Notes under the pieces: generated by a model | What the model was told of the DNA's origin: nothing | The model's database searches: none | What the model saw: only the letters and a program-made list of their open reading frames with translations | In this document: piece after piece, positions 1 to 6,316 of the stretch | How positions within the stretch are numbered: position 1 is the first letter of the stretch | Layout: each line of letters opens with the position of its first letter | Program-made: the position numbers and the translations under genes | DNA from: Occallatibacter gabretensis | Lineage (GTDB): Bacteria; Acidobacteriota; Terriglobia; Terriglobales; Acidobacteriaceae | DNA: 64,000 bases | Reading direction: 5' to 3' | Assembly: GCF_001449115.1 (NCBI RefSeq) | Contig: NZ_LAIJ01000001.1 | Location: forward strand, 124,001-188,000

Positions 1-847
1 GATCCAGGCGATGCGCGAGCAGACCGGTGGCCTGCCAGCGGGCGATGGCCCAGATCCATAGGGCGAGGACGGCAGTTCCGGGCGCGTAGATGAGCGGGAG
101 AATCCAGCGGCGGTCGGAGTTGCGGAGACGCTCGTCCGGACTGTTTGAGGCGGCGAAGCTGAGCGCGAAGTGGAGGAAGAGCGCAGGCTGAAGGGCTTCC
201 GCGACGTGATTACCCCAGTAGACACTCCAGTCGAGAGTGTCGAACTTGCCGGTGTACTTGAGGGCGTAGAGCGCGAAAGAGACCAGGCAGAAGAGATAGA
301 AGTGCATGGCCCGCGGCGCGGTCCAGCGGCGAAAGAGAACGTAAAGCCCGATGGCGAGATAGATGAGGCCGATGACGCGCTCGGCCTGCGAGAGGCTGCG
401 GTCGGCAGGCTCGGGAATGACGAGCAATGGCGTTTCGAGCCGGTAGCCATCCCGGGTGATGAAGTAGTGCAGACTTCCGAAGGGGCCAACCCGGTAGAAA
501 GCACTCTCGATGTCGCTCAGCCGGGTGACAGGCGCAGACGACGCGTTCCTTGGAGCGGTTGGATTCGATGAGAACTGCTCGAGCTCTTCGATGTTTGTTA
601 CGGGAGCAGTGCTGATGGCGGTCAGCAGGTCATTCTGCTTGAGTCCGGCGCGCGCGCCTGGACTGCCGGGGAGCACACGCTGGGCGATGAGGCCGGAACT
701 GCCTGGCGCCTCACCCCACCAGACGCCGTCATCGGGCTGCGCCCAGACGCCCTCCTGCCGGAAGTTCCAGACCGCCAGCAGGACCAGCCCGGCCGTGAAG
801 ACGGCCAGAAGCATGGCTTGCAAACGATTGGAAAGATTGGTCTCCAT
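1..847 (-). CDS. PDZ-containing membrane protein, probable sensor kinase N-terminus (partial)
   Basis: The frame starts with ATG at 847 and runs off the left edge, so only the first 282 residues are visible. A first membrane segment sits near residues 7-25 (LLAVFTAGLVLLAV). A PDZ-like stretch follows, with the typical GSPGARAGLKQNDLLTAI run near 58-75. After a soluble segment there are several further hydrophobic segments (IGLIYLAIGLYVLF, FYLFCLVSFALYAL, ILPLIYAPGTAVLALWIW). This order, TM-PDZ-multi-TM, is common in large acidobacterial sensor histidine kinases, whose GAF/PAS and HATPase parts would lie beyond the edge. The kinase assignment is inference, because no catalytic part is in the window. 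The gene could also be a membrane-bound PDZ protein without a kinase. Confidence 0.6.
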   Translation of the reverse strand, partial: METNLSNRLQAMLLAVFTAGLVLLAVWNFRQEGVWAQPDDGVWWGEAPGSSGLIAQRVLPGSPGARAGLKQNDLLTAISTAPVTNIEELEQFSSNPTAPRNASSAPVTRLSDIESAFYRVGPFGSLHYFITRDGYRLETPLLVIPEPADRSLSQAERVIGLIYLAIGLYVLFRRWTAPRAMHFYLFCLVSFALYALKYTGKFDTLDWSVYWGNHVAEALQPALFLHFALSFAASNSPDERLRNSDRRWILPLIYAPGTAVLALWIWAIARWQATGLLAHRLD

Positions 848-1031
848 GGTGAAGTGCTGAGCTTACAAAGGTGTGACTAAGAGTGGAAGCACGTTGTATG
901 CCACGAGGCCGAGTGGCTGCCAGGACTTTCCAGTAGACCCCAATTTGATGAGACTACGCAAGTTAAGGACGTTTGGGCGGCCGGATAGTTTTGCTCGGAT
1001 GCGGGAAAAGGTCAACAGGAAATACAAAAAA

Positions 1032-1048
1032 TGGTATATATAATACCA
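1032..1048. promoter_or_regulatory. Inverted repeat in AT-rich stretch, possible operator
   Basis: The arms TGGTAT and ATACCA are perfect complements around a 5-base centre ATATA. The palindrome is flanked on both sides by AAAAATGG direct repeats. It lies about 185 bases upstream of the minus-strand partial gene, within the most AT-rich part of the spacer. No regulator can be assigned. Confidence 0.25.
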
Positions 1049-1119
1049 AAAATGGAATTTCAGTATAAAAATTAGGACCTTTACGGTTAATTTGCGTGCT
1101 TTGCACCGAAGCTGGTGCA

Positions 1120-1150
1120 GGGGGGATGGGGGAGGGGGGTGGGTGGGTGG
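1120..1150 (+). other. G-run cluster, potential G-quadruplex
   Basis: Four or more runs of three to six G are separated by one or two bases (GGGGGG AT GGGGG A GGGGGG T GGG T GGG). This satisfies the common quadruplex pattern on the plus strand. It lies in an intergenic spacer. Function is not implied by sequence alone. Confidence 0.4.
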
Positions 1151-1250
1151 CTTATGCAGCGGTTGGTTTTGGGAGTGGTGTTACGGAATTGCAAGGCGTG
1201 AAGTTGTTGCTCATGGGAAGTCTCCGGGTAAGGATTTTGAGGAAGAAGAA

Positions 1251-1286
1251 AACGGCATGACCTGAAGCCATGCCGTTCCGTTTTTC
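1251..1286 (+). terminator. Rho-independent terminator-like hairpin
   Basis: A 9-bp perfect stem (AACGGCATG / CATGCCGTT) is followed at once by CCGTTTTTC on the plus strand. On the minus strand the stem is followed by TTCTTCTTCC, so it could also serve minus-strand transcripts coming from the TetR gene. No plus-strand gene ends just before it, so the minus-strand use is at least as likely. Confidence 0.45.
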
Positions 1287-1437
1287 TGCTCTATATCTAT
1301 TGTCGCAAAAGGGCAGGAAATTATGTGCAAAGTGGACGAAGTTTTTTGATGTTTAGAATCAATGATTTAGAAAATAGTTTTTCAAGAAGGGCTTGACAAG
1401 TTTTCCACAAGGGGTCGGTAGAGAGAAGACACACGGA

Positions 1438-1504
1438 AGATTCCTCGACTCACCGCCCCCAGACTGAAGAAAGCGTCTGGGGCCGTGTTCGCTCAGGGTG
1501 ACAC
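1438..1504. repeat. Interspersed repeat family 2, copy 1 (AGATTCCTC ... GGTGACAC)
   Basis: It begins AGATTCCTCGACTC, contains a perfect 8-bp hairpin (CCCCAGAC / GTCTGGGG, about 1457-1484) and ends GTTCGCTCAGGGTGACAC. The same beginning and end, with other material between, recur at 8046-8134 and in shorter form at 43661-43710. It lies just past the 3' end of the TetR gene. Confidence 0.4.
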
Positions 1505-1531
1505 GCTTGAAGGAAGGCCAAGCGGCAATAA

Positions 1532-2125
1532 TTAGATGGAAGCGGCGAGGAAGATCGGCTTTACCAAGGCTTCTATCTTTGCGGCCATTTCCTCGGCTGG
1601 AATGCGATCGGGAGTCTGGTACCAGCGGCTGGCGGCTCCGAAGATGGCCCAGGCTGCGGCGGCTGCAAGGAGCTCGACGTCGGTTCCGGGACGGGCCTCA
1701 TGGTGGGCCGCACCTTCCCGGAATATGTCCTCCACGGCGGGGATGATGGAACCTTCGAGGGGCAGCTTGGTTAATTGAGATGGACAACCCGCTGTGTCGG
1801 CGAGGTAATCCAGAACCCCGAGGGATATGGCGCGCAGGGCATTGTCGCAATCTGTAAAAGTAAGTCCGCGGCGCGTGATAAGGCTGCGGAAGCGTGCGGC
1901 TGTCATGGCCTGTAGCAGCGCGTTTTTGTCCGGGTAATGCAGATAGAAGGTGCCCCGGTTGAGGCCAGCTTCATCAGCGATCTCCTGGATGGAGATGTCG
2001 TTGAGCTCTTTGCGAGTCAATAACCTGGACAACGACTCCATCAACATACTGCGGCTGCGGAGGACACGGGGGTCCGTGGCTTCCGCTATGTCGCCGGATT
2101 GAAGTGTGTCGGTCATTGCACTCAA
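1532..2125 (-). CDS. TetR/AcrR family transcriptional regulator
   Basis: DNA-binding repressor of 197 residues, a usual TetR length. The helix-turn-helix is at about residues 40-65: ISIQEIADEAGLNRGTFYLHY is the canonical TetR signature, including the conserved GTFYxHY. The C-terminal part is the variable ligand-binding and dimerisation domain. Two starts are possible: TTG at 2125, which has AGAAGG eight bases upstream, and ATG at 2116 without a clear Shine-Dalgarno. I keep the TTG with reservation. The gene is divergent from the azoreductase-DoxX pair, and a palindrome lies in the shared promoter region (2185-2210), so it probably represses that operon and responds to a quinone or electrophile. 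The ligand is inference. Confidence 0.9.
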   Translation of the reverse strand: MSAMTDTLQSGDIAEATDPRVLRSRSMLMESLSRLLTRKELNDISIQEIADEAGLNRGTFYLHYPDKNALLQAMTAARFRSLITRRGLTFTDCDNALRAISLGVLDYLADTAGCPSQLTKLPLEGSIIPAVEDIFREGAAHHEARPGTDVELLAAAAAWAIFGAASRWYQTPDRIPAEEMAAKIEALVKPIFLAASI

Positions 2126-2184
2126 GCATATCGCCTTCTACAGCAATAGATGCTTTTGCGACAGTTGTTGATTTATTTGAATCG

Positions 2185-2210
2185 ACAAATGTTGCATAAA
2201 CATCATTTGT
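2185..2210. promoter_or_regulatory. Palindromic operator candidate for the TetR regulator
   Basis: The outer arms ACAAATG (2185-2191) and CATTTGT (2204-2210) are perfect complements. A second inner pair ATGTT / AACAT shares the same centre. The palindrome lies between the divergent TetR and azoreductase starts and 21-46 bases before the azoreductase ATG, where it would block transcription. TetR proteins typically bind such nested palindromes in divergent promoters. Confidence 0.55.
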
Positions 2211-2230
2211 TGTATTGGAGGATTTTGCTT

Positions 2231-2857
2231 ATGTCTACGCTTCTTCACGTCGATTCCAGTCCGCTTTATGACAGGTCTGTCTCGCGCCAGCTAACCAGTG
2301 CGTTCGTCGCCCAATGGAAGGCTTCTCACCCTGGTGGAACGGTCGTCGACCGCGATCTCAACGCTACCCCGATCCCACCTATCACCGGGGAATGGGTGGG
2401 TGCAGTCTACACGCCGGAAGAGGCGCGCGCTCCGCAACAGAAGGAACTGCTTTCGCTTTCGGATTCATTACTCGCCGAGCTGGAGCAGGCTGATGAGTAC
2501 GTCTTCGGCGTGCCGATGCATAACTTTTCTGTGCCTTCGACGTTGAAGCTCTGGATTGACCAGATTGTGCGCGCGGGCAAGACATTTTCCTATGAAGGCG
2601 GAATACCGAAGGGCCTGATTACAGGCAAGAAGGCAACGTTCATCCTGGCAACCGGCGGTAATTACGACGCGGGTACGCAAATGGCGTCATTGAACTTTGT
2701 GGAACCGTATTTGCGATCGCTCTTTGGCTTTCTGGGAGTGACGGATGCGACCTTTCTCACGGCAGGTGGAACGATGGCGCTGAATTATGGCCAGGACCGC
2801 GATGCATTTCTTGCGCCGCACCTTGAGATTGTGCAAACGTATGCGCAGGCGATTTAA
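2231..2857 (+). CDS. azoR: FMN-dependent NADH-azoreductase
   Basis: Flavodoxin-fold cytoplasmic enzyme that reduces azo bonds and quinones with NADH and FMN. ATG at 2231 is chosen over an upstream in-frame ATG (2150) because GGAGG lies nine bases before it and because family members begin just like this (MSTLLHVDSSP). The product has 208 residues, a normal AzoR length. Visible family features are the FMN phosphate-binding SSPLYDRSVSRQL segment near the N-terminus, the FMN-contacting PMHNFSVPSTLKLWIDQI stretch near 100-117, and TGGNYD near 145. It is co-directional with DoxX 11 bases downstream and divergent from TetR, a common stress-response arrangement. Confidence 0.92.
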   Translation: MSTLLHVDSSPLYDRSVSRQLTSAFVAQWKASHPGGTVVDRDLNATPIPPITGEWVGAVYTPEEARAPQQKELLSLSDSLLAELEQADEYVFGVPMHNFSVPSTLKLWIDQIVRAGKTFSYEGGIPKGLITGKKATFILATGGNYDAGTQMASLNFVEPYLRSLFGFLGVTDATFLTAGGTMALNYGQDRDAFLAPHLEIVQTYAQAI

Positions 2858-2868
2858 AGGAGACGAAG

Positions 2869-3261
2869 ATGAAGATTGTTTCTGTGATTGCGCGCTATCT
2901 GCTGGGACTGATGTTTACGGTCTTTGGCCTGAATGGATTTTTCAATTTCATTCCCCAGGGACCGCCGCCGACAAATCCGCTGGTGATACAGTTTTTTACG
3001 GCCGTCAGCACCTCGCATTTTGCGTCGTTCTTCTTTGCGGTGCAATTGATTGGCGGGCTGCTGCTGATTTCGGGCTTCTTTGTGCCCCTGGCTCTGACTC
3101 TGCTTGCAGCGGAGCTGTATAACATTCTTGCTTTCCACCTGACGCTTTCGCCGGGCATCGCTCCCGGACTGGTGGCGTGCGTGTTGTGGGTGCTGGTGTT
3201 TTTGCAGTACCGCGAGAGCTTCAGGGGGATTCTGGCGGCGAAGCCTGCGGCGCAGGGATAA
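2869..3261 (+). CDS. DoxX family membrane protein
   Basis: A 130-residue inner-membrane protein with four predicted hydrophobic helices (about residues 5-23, 50-72, 74-92 and 98-118), the standard DoxX layout. The N-terminal ARYLLGLMFTVFGLNGFFNF resembles the DoxX signature. The Shine-Dalgarno AAGGAG lies right behind the azoreductase stop, so the two genes almost certainly share an mRNA. DoxX-like proteins often accompany redox enzymes and may modulate thiol or quinone stress. The exact role here is unknown. Confidence 0.85.
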   Translation: MKIVSVIARYLLGLMFTVFGLNGFFNFIPQGPPPTNPLVIQFFTAVSTSHFASFFFAVQLIGGLLLISGFFVPLALTLLAAELYNILAFHLTLSPGIAPGLVACVLWVLVFLQYRESFRGILAAKPAAQG

Positions 3262-3267
3262 GTTGGC

Positions 3268-3300
3268 GTGCTATCCGAGGTCCCGAAATCGGGACCTCGG
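3268..3300. repeat. Palindromic repeat family 1, divergent copy
   Basis: GTGCTAT is followed by a 12-bp perfect stem (CCGAGGTCCCGA / TCGGGACCTCGG, 3275-3300) with two bases between the arms. The GTGCTATC start is shared with the copy at 3375-3424, while the arm sequences differ. It lies six bases behind the DoxX stop. Confidence 0.45.
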
Positions 3301-3307
3301 TTACCTG

Positions 3308-3335
3308 CGGGAAGGCGCAATGCCTTCCCGTTGAC
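3308..3335 (+). terminator. Hairpin behind the DoxX gene, terminator candidate
   Basis: A 9-bp perfect stem (CGGGAAGGC / GCCTTCCCG) with a 5-base loop, followed by TTGACTTTTC. It lies about 45 bases after the DoxX stop. The T-tract is interrupted, so termination strength is uncertain. Confidence 0.4.
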
Positions 3336-3374
3336 TTTTCGGATCGCCATGGAAAGACACAAGAGCTGGCTTAT

Positions 3375-3424
3375 GTGCTATCCCATCCGTGCGCGATGAA
3401 ACTGCGCACGGATGGGGCACCCAT
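3375..3424. repeat. Palindromic repeat family 1, best copy (GTGCTATCCCA ... TGGGGCACCCAT)
   Basis: A 13-bp perfect stem (CCCATCCGTGCGC / GCGCACGGATGGG) is framed by GTGCTAT on the left and GCACCCAT on the right, where GTGC and GCAC can pair further. Related elements with other stem bodies but the same ends lie at 10953-11006 and 18981-19027, with a half copy at 43615. It separates the convergent DoxX and aldolase genes. Confidence 0.55.
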
Positions 3425-3465
3425 CGTGGTTGCTGAGTAGACGAGAGGCGCTGCTGGCGCATACT

Positions 3466-4170
3466 TTATCGCTGGCCGTAGGTGGCTTTGGGGCCGTGCT
3501 TGCGGTTGAAGTGAAGCTCGTGGACGTGCGTGGCCAGGCCGGATTCGGGGGCTCCGAGGAGCGTCGAGCGGAAGGCGAGGCGAGCGATGTACTCCATAAC
3601 ATCGGCGTTTTCAAGAGCGGCGGCGGCGGATTTGCCCCACGCGAATGGAGCGTGGCCGGCGCAGAGGACGCCGGGAATCTCGAGGGGATTGAGATTGTGC
3701 TGACGGAAGTAGCGGACGATGACAGCGCCGGTGTTGAGCTCGTAGCCTGCGGCGGTTTCTTCGGCGGTGAGCTCGTCAGTGCAGGGGATGGGGCCGTGGA
3801 AGTAGTCGGCGTGGGTGGTGCCGAGGCAGGGGATGGGGCGACAGGCCTGCGCCCATGAGGTAGCGAACTCCGAGTGAGTGTGGATAATGCCGCCGATGGT
3901 GGGGAATTCGCGATAGAGAAGAAGATGGGTGGCGAGGTCGCTGGAAGGACGGAGCGTGCCTTCCACGATTTTGCCCTGCAGGTCTGTGATGACGAGGTTC
4001 TCCGGGCGGAGGGTGGCGTAATCGACGCCGCTGGGCTTGATGACGACGAGAGAGTCGGAACCGGAGCGGTCGATTCCGCTGGCGTTGCCCCAGGTGTGCG
4101 GGGCGAGGCCGCGGCGGGAGATTTCCTGGTTGGCGTGGAGGACTTCGTCGCGTAGGGATGAGAGGAGCAT
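3466..4170 (-). CDS. araD: Class II aldolase/adducin family, L-ribulose-5-phosphate 4-epimerase-like
   Basis: Zinc-dependent sugar-phosphate epimerase or aldolase of the cytosol. AraD links L-arabinose breakdown to the pentose phosphate pathway. From ATG at 4170 the product has 234 residues, close to E. coli AraD (231). The longer frame adds 26 residues without family similarity. Visible signatures are TWGNASGID near residue 29, KPSGVDY near 46, the zinc ligands of HTHSEF near 96, and a third zinc histidine in GHAPFAWG near 170. ADYFHGPIPCT also fits AraD. There is no neighbouring araA or araB, and no clear Shine-Dalgarno before 4170. L-fuculose-phosphate aldolase activity remains possible. 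Confidence 0.85.
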   Translation of the reverse strand: MLLSSLRDEVLHANQEISRRGLAPHTWGNASGIDRSGSDSLVVIKPSGVDYATLRPENLVITDLQGKIVEGTLRPSSDLATHLLLYREFPTIGGIIHTHSEFATSWAQACRPIPCLGTTHADYFHGPIPCTDELTAEETAAGYELNTGAVIVRYFRQHNLNPLEIPGVLCAGHAPFAWGKSAAAALENADVMEYIARLAFRSTLLGAPESGLATHVHELHFNRKHGPKATYGQR

Positions 4171-4192
4171 GGGGAAAAGTTTACTAGGGGTG

Positions 4193-4213
4193 AGGGGCAA
4201 GGGACTAGAGACT
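4193..4213 (+). repeat. Degenerate heptamer run (AGGGACT type)
   Basis: Three consecutive 7-base units AGGGGCA, AGGGACT and AGAGACT. A cleaner run of the same heptamer lies at 18869-18896. It sits in the short divergent spacer between the aldolase and the sigma factor gene. Confidence 0.4.
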
Positions 4214-4230
4214 GTGCCGAGATACGCAGA

Positions 4231-4848
4231 ATGGCTGTAAACTTGCAAGGGTTGAACCCGTCTGACAGAGTAATGGCTGCTGGAACTATATTGGAACCGA
4301 TTACGCCGGCCGCGGCAGGGACGATTGCCACACAGGATTTTGCTGTTGTGGCGACGAATTACCGTGTGCAGATTTACAGGTTCCTGCTGTCAAGTACGCG
4401 GGATGTGGACCTGGCGGAGACGCTGACGCAGGAGTGCTTCCTGAAGGCGCACCGGAACTGGGCGGGCTTTCGCGGGGAATCGACTGCGCTGACCTGGCTG
4501 ATGCGAATCGCCATTAACGTGCTGAAGGACCACTGGCGGAACCGGCGGATGCAGTTCTGGCGGCAGACGCGGACGAACTCGGTGGACGCGGACGAGGCGA
4601 GCGACTGGTTGCCGAGCGGGGAGAGTTCTCCGGAGCAGCAACTGCTGGCGCGTGAGCGAGTGAAGCACGTGTGGCATGCGGTAGAGCGGCTGAGCGGCAG
4701 GCAGCGAACGGTGTTTCTGCTACGGTACGTGGAAGAGATGGAGATTGCCGATATAGCGGCCTCAACGGGGCTGAGTGACGGCACGGTGAAGGCACATCTT
4801 TCAAGGGCTGTGAGCCGGGTGCGGGCTGAGCTGGGAGGGAGACGATGA
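4231..4848 (+). CDS. ECF-type RNA polymerase sigma factor
   Basis: Sigma-70 family factor with region 2 (about residues 35-100; FLKAHRNWAGFRGESTALTW with LMRIAINVLKDHWR) and region 4 (about 145-200; VWHAVERLSGRQRTVFLLRY, then a helix-turn-helix IADIAASTGLSDGTVKAHLS). Regions 1 and 3 are absent, as expected for ECF factors. The start is uncertain: ATG 4231 gives 205 residues, ATG 4273 gives 191, and neither has a strong Shine-Dalgarno. The stop overlaps the start of the next gene by four bases, so the sigma factor and the membrane protein behind it are translationally coupled, the usual sigma/anti-sigma arrangement. Confidence 0.92.
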   Translation: MAVNLQGLNPSDRVMAAGTILEPITPAAAGTIATQDFAVVATNYRVQIYRFLLSSTRDVDLAETLTQECFLKAHRNWAGFRGESTALTWLMRIAINVLKDHWRNRRMQFWRQTRTNSVDADEASDWLPSGESSPEQQLLARERVKHVWHAVERLSGRQRTVFLLRYVEEMEIADIAASTGLSDGTVKAHLSRAVSRVRAELGGRR

Positions 4849-5276
4849 TGGCGGACGAGAGAAACAAAATGCGCGAGGAAATGCTGAATGCCGATGCCGA
4901 GCTGGATTCAGCTCTTCGGGACTTCAAGCTGAGCATGCGCGCGTGGAGCGAGGCGGAGTTGAGCAGGCCGCGAACGGTGAAGGCTCCGATGCGGACGGCG
5001 GTTTGGCGTATGGCTGCTGGTTGGGCGATGGGCTGCGTTCTGGTGCTGGGCGCGGGTTCTGCCGGGGTGTATGAGCATGGACGCCGAGTGGAAACGGCTC
5101 GCGAACAGGCGAAGGTGGCCGCAGAGCAGGAAGCGCAGCGGAAGCTGGCGGCTCAGAATGCGGCTTTGGATGAGGACGCGCTGCTGCTGCATGTGGATTC
5201 CGACGTGGCGCGACAGGTTCCGGCAGCTATGGATCCGCTGACCGGGCTGGTGGACGCGGGAGAGATCAAACAGTAG
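4845..5276 (+). CDS. Single-pass membrane protein, probable anti-sigma factor
   Basis: A 143-residue protein with a charged, helical N-terminal cytosolic part (about 1-45), one membrane helix near 54-75 (AAGWAMGCVLVLGAGSAGVY) and an alanine/glutamate-rich, coiled-coil-like outer segment (about 78-110). It overlaps the sigma factor by ATGA and has GGGAGGGA upstream. Position and topology argue that it holds the sigma factor at the membrane. It lacks the HxxxCxxC zinc anti-sigma motif (the only cysteine is inside the membrane helix), so it would be a non-ZAS anti-sigma. No family name can be given from sequence. Confidence 0.65.
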   Translation: MMADERNKMREEMLNADAELDSALRDFKLSMRAWSEAELSRPRTVKAPMRTAVWRMAAGWAMGCVLVLGAGSAGVYEHGRRVETAREQAKVAAEQEAQRKLAAQNAALDEDALLLHVDSDVARQVPAAMDPLTGLVDAGEIKQ

Positions 5277-5419
5277 TAAGTGTTGATGGTTTTCATTAGG
5301 TTTTGTTCTGCATAATGCTGATGTGCATGGATATATGTGTATCGCGAAAAATTGGCATGGGGTGTTTTCGGGGAAGGTAAGCGATTTTGAACTCGGTTAT
5401 GGAGTCCAGGAGATTGGCA

Positions 5420-6016
5420 ATGATGAAGGCAAGCTTGGCACGGACAATGACGGTTGCAGCGCTGACGCTGGCTGGAGTGGCGGCAGTGGCGCAGGCGCCG
5501 GGTAGTCCTGACGGCCAGGGTTTTGGGCCTGGTTTTGGAGGCCATCGGCCTCCGATGGAGCGGGCACTGGGACCGATGGGATCACCGCAGGGAAAGTTCT
5601 GGAACAATCCTGACCTTGTTACGAAGCTGAAGCTGACGGATGACCAGCGCAAGGGCATGGACCAGGTATTGCAGCAGCACATGACAACGTTAGTTGACCT
5701 GCACGCGAACCTGGAGAAATCGGAACTGGCGCTGCAACCGATGATGAAGGAAGACCAGCCAAACGAGTCACAGATTCTGGAGCAGATTGACCGGGTTGCA
5801 CAGGCGAGGGCGGAGCTGGAAAAGGGGAATGCGCGCTTTCTTCTGGCGATTCGCGCGAAGCTGACGCCGGAGCAGTGGAAAAATCTGCAGGAGTTGCGGG
5901 CGGAGCGGATGGCGCAGTTCCACCAGCAGAGTGGAGCGCCGGGAATGTCGCGGCATCATGACGGGCCTCCGCAGGGCGGACCCCAGGGTGCGCCACCGAC
6001 GCCTCCGCAAGAGTAA
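5420..6016 (+). CDS. Periplasmic Spy/CpxP-like (LTxxQ) protein
   Basis: Exported protein of 198 residues. The start ATG 5420 has AGGAG seven bases upstream and gives a good signal peptide (TMTVAALTLAGVAAVAQA). The longer frame from 5387 lacks this. Two LTxxQ-type repeats are visible, LKLTDDQRKG near residue 73 and AKLTPEQWKN near 148, separated by long helices as in Spy and CpxP. The C-terminus is rich in Gly, Pro, Gln and His (HHDGPPQGGPQGAPPTPPQ), which could bind metal. It follows the sigma/anti-sigma pair after about 140 bases and is a plausible target or sensor of that envelope-stress system. A heavy-metal-sensor role is the alternative. Confidence 0.75.
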   Translation: MMKASLARTMTVAALTLAGVAAVAQAPGSPDGQGFGPGFGGHRPPMERALGPMGSPQGKFWNNPDLVTKLKLTDDQRKGMDQVLQQHMTTLVDLHANLEKSELALQPMMKEDQPNESQILEQIDRVAQARAELEKGNARFLLAIRAKLTPEQWKNLQELRAERMAQFHQQSGAPGMSRHHDGPPQGGPQGAPPTPPQE

Positions 6017-6118
6017 CTCTGATCGAAATTTTTATTGTTGGAGATGTAACCGCGTAAAAAATGAATTCGTCAGACCGTATAGCAGAGAGCAATCTTACGG
6101 TTTGAAGCAAGAACCGCT

Positions 6119-6149
6119 GGCGGCGCGGAGGAGCGATCCTCGCGCCGCC
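6119..6149 (+). terminator. Terminator-like hairpin after the LTxxQ gene
   Basis: The stem GGCGGCGCGGAGG / CCTCGCGCCGCC has one bulged base and a short loop, followed by GATTTCTTTGG. It lies about 100 bases behind the LTxxQ stop and could end the sigma-factor operon. The T-tract is imperfect. Confidence 0.4.
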
Positions 6150-6272
6150 GATTTCTTTGGACTGGCAGTCCAGGCGATTGCGTTTCGCGCCATTCTGGTC
6201 GCGGTGGGTTGAGGGCGCGGCGAATTTGATCGCAGTCTTTGCGGAAATTTGGAAATCGCTGTGCGCAAAAAA

Positions 6273-6303
6273 AGCGGGCAGGCTCGGAATGAGCCTGCCC
6301 GCT
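6273..6303 (-). terminator. Strong terminator of the DEAD-box helicase gene
   Basis: A perfect 13-bp stem (AGCGGGCAGGCTC / GAGCCTGCCCGCT) with a 5-base loop. Read on the minus strand it is followed by a run of seven T. It lies 13 bases behind the helicase stop. A near copy of this hairpin and its flank lies behind the GH3 gene at 8157-8186. Confidence 0.8.
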
Positions 6304-6316
6304 GTGTTTGGTGAAG

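Larger units (their letters stand above)
848..1531. other. Intergenic region, no gene found
   Basis: About 680 bases between the partial membrane protein and the TetR gene. I see no convincing coding frame. The part from about 1010 to 1090 is AT-rich, unlike its surroundings, and probably holds a promoter. It is followed by a G-rich run, a terminator-like hairpin and an interspersed-repeat copy, each listed separately. Confidence 0.6.

Noticed and set aside
1396-1412. DnaA-box-like GTTTTCCACAAGG and a TTGACA next to it
   Set aside because: A single imperfect box without AT-rich unwinding repeats or dnaA/dnaN neighbours is not an origin, and no -10 element fits the TTGACA.
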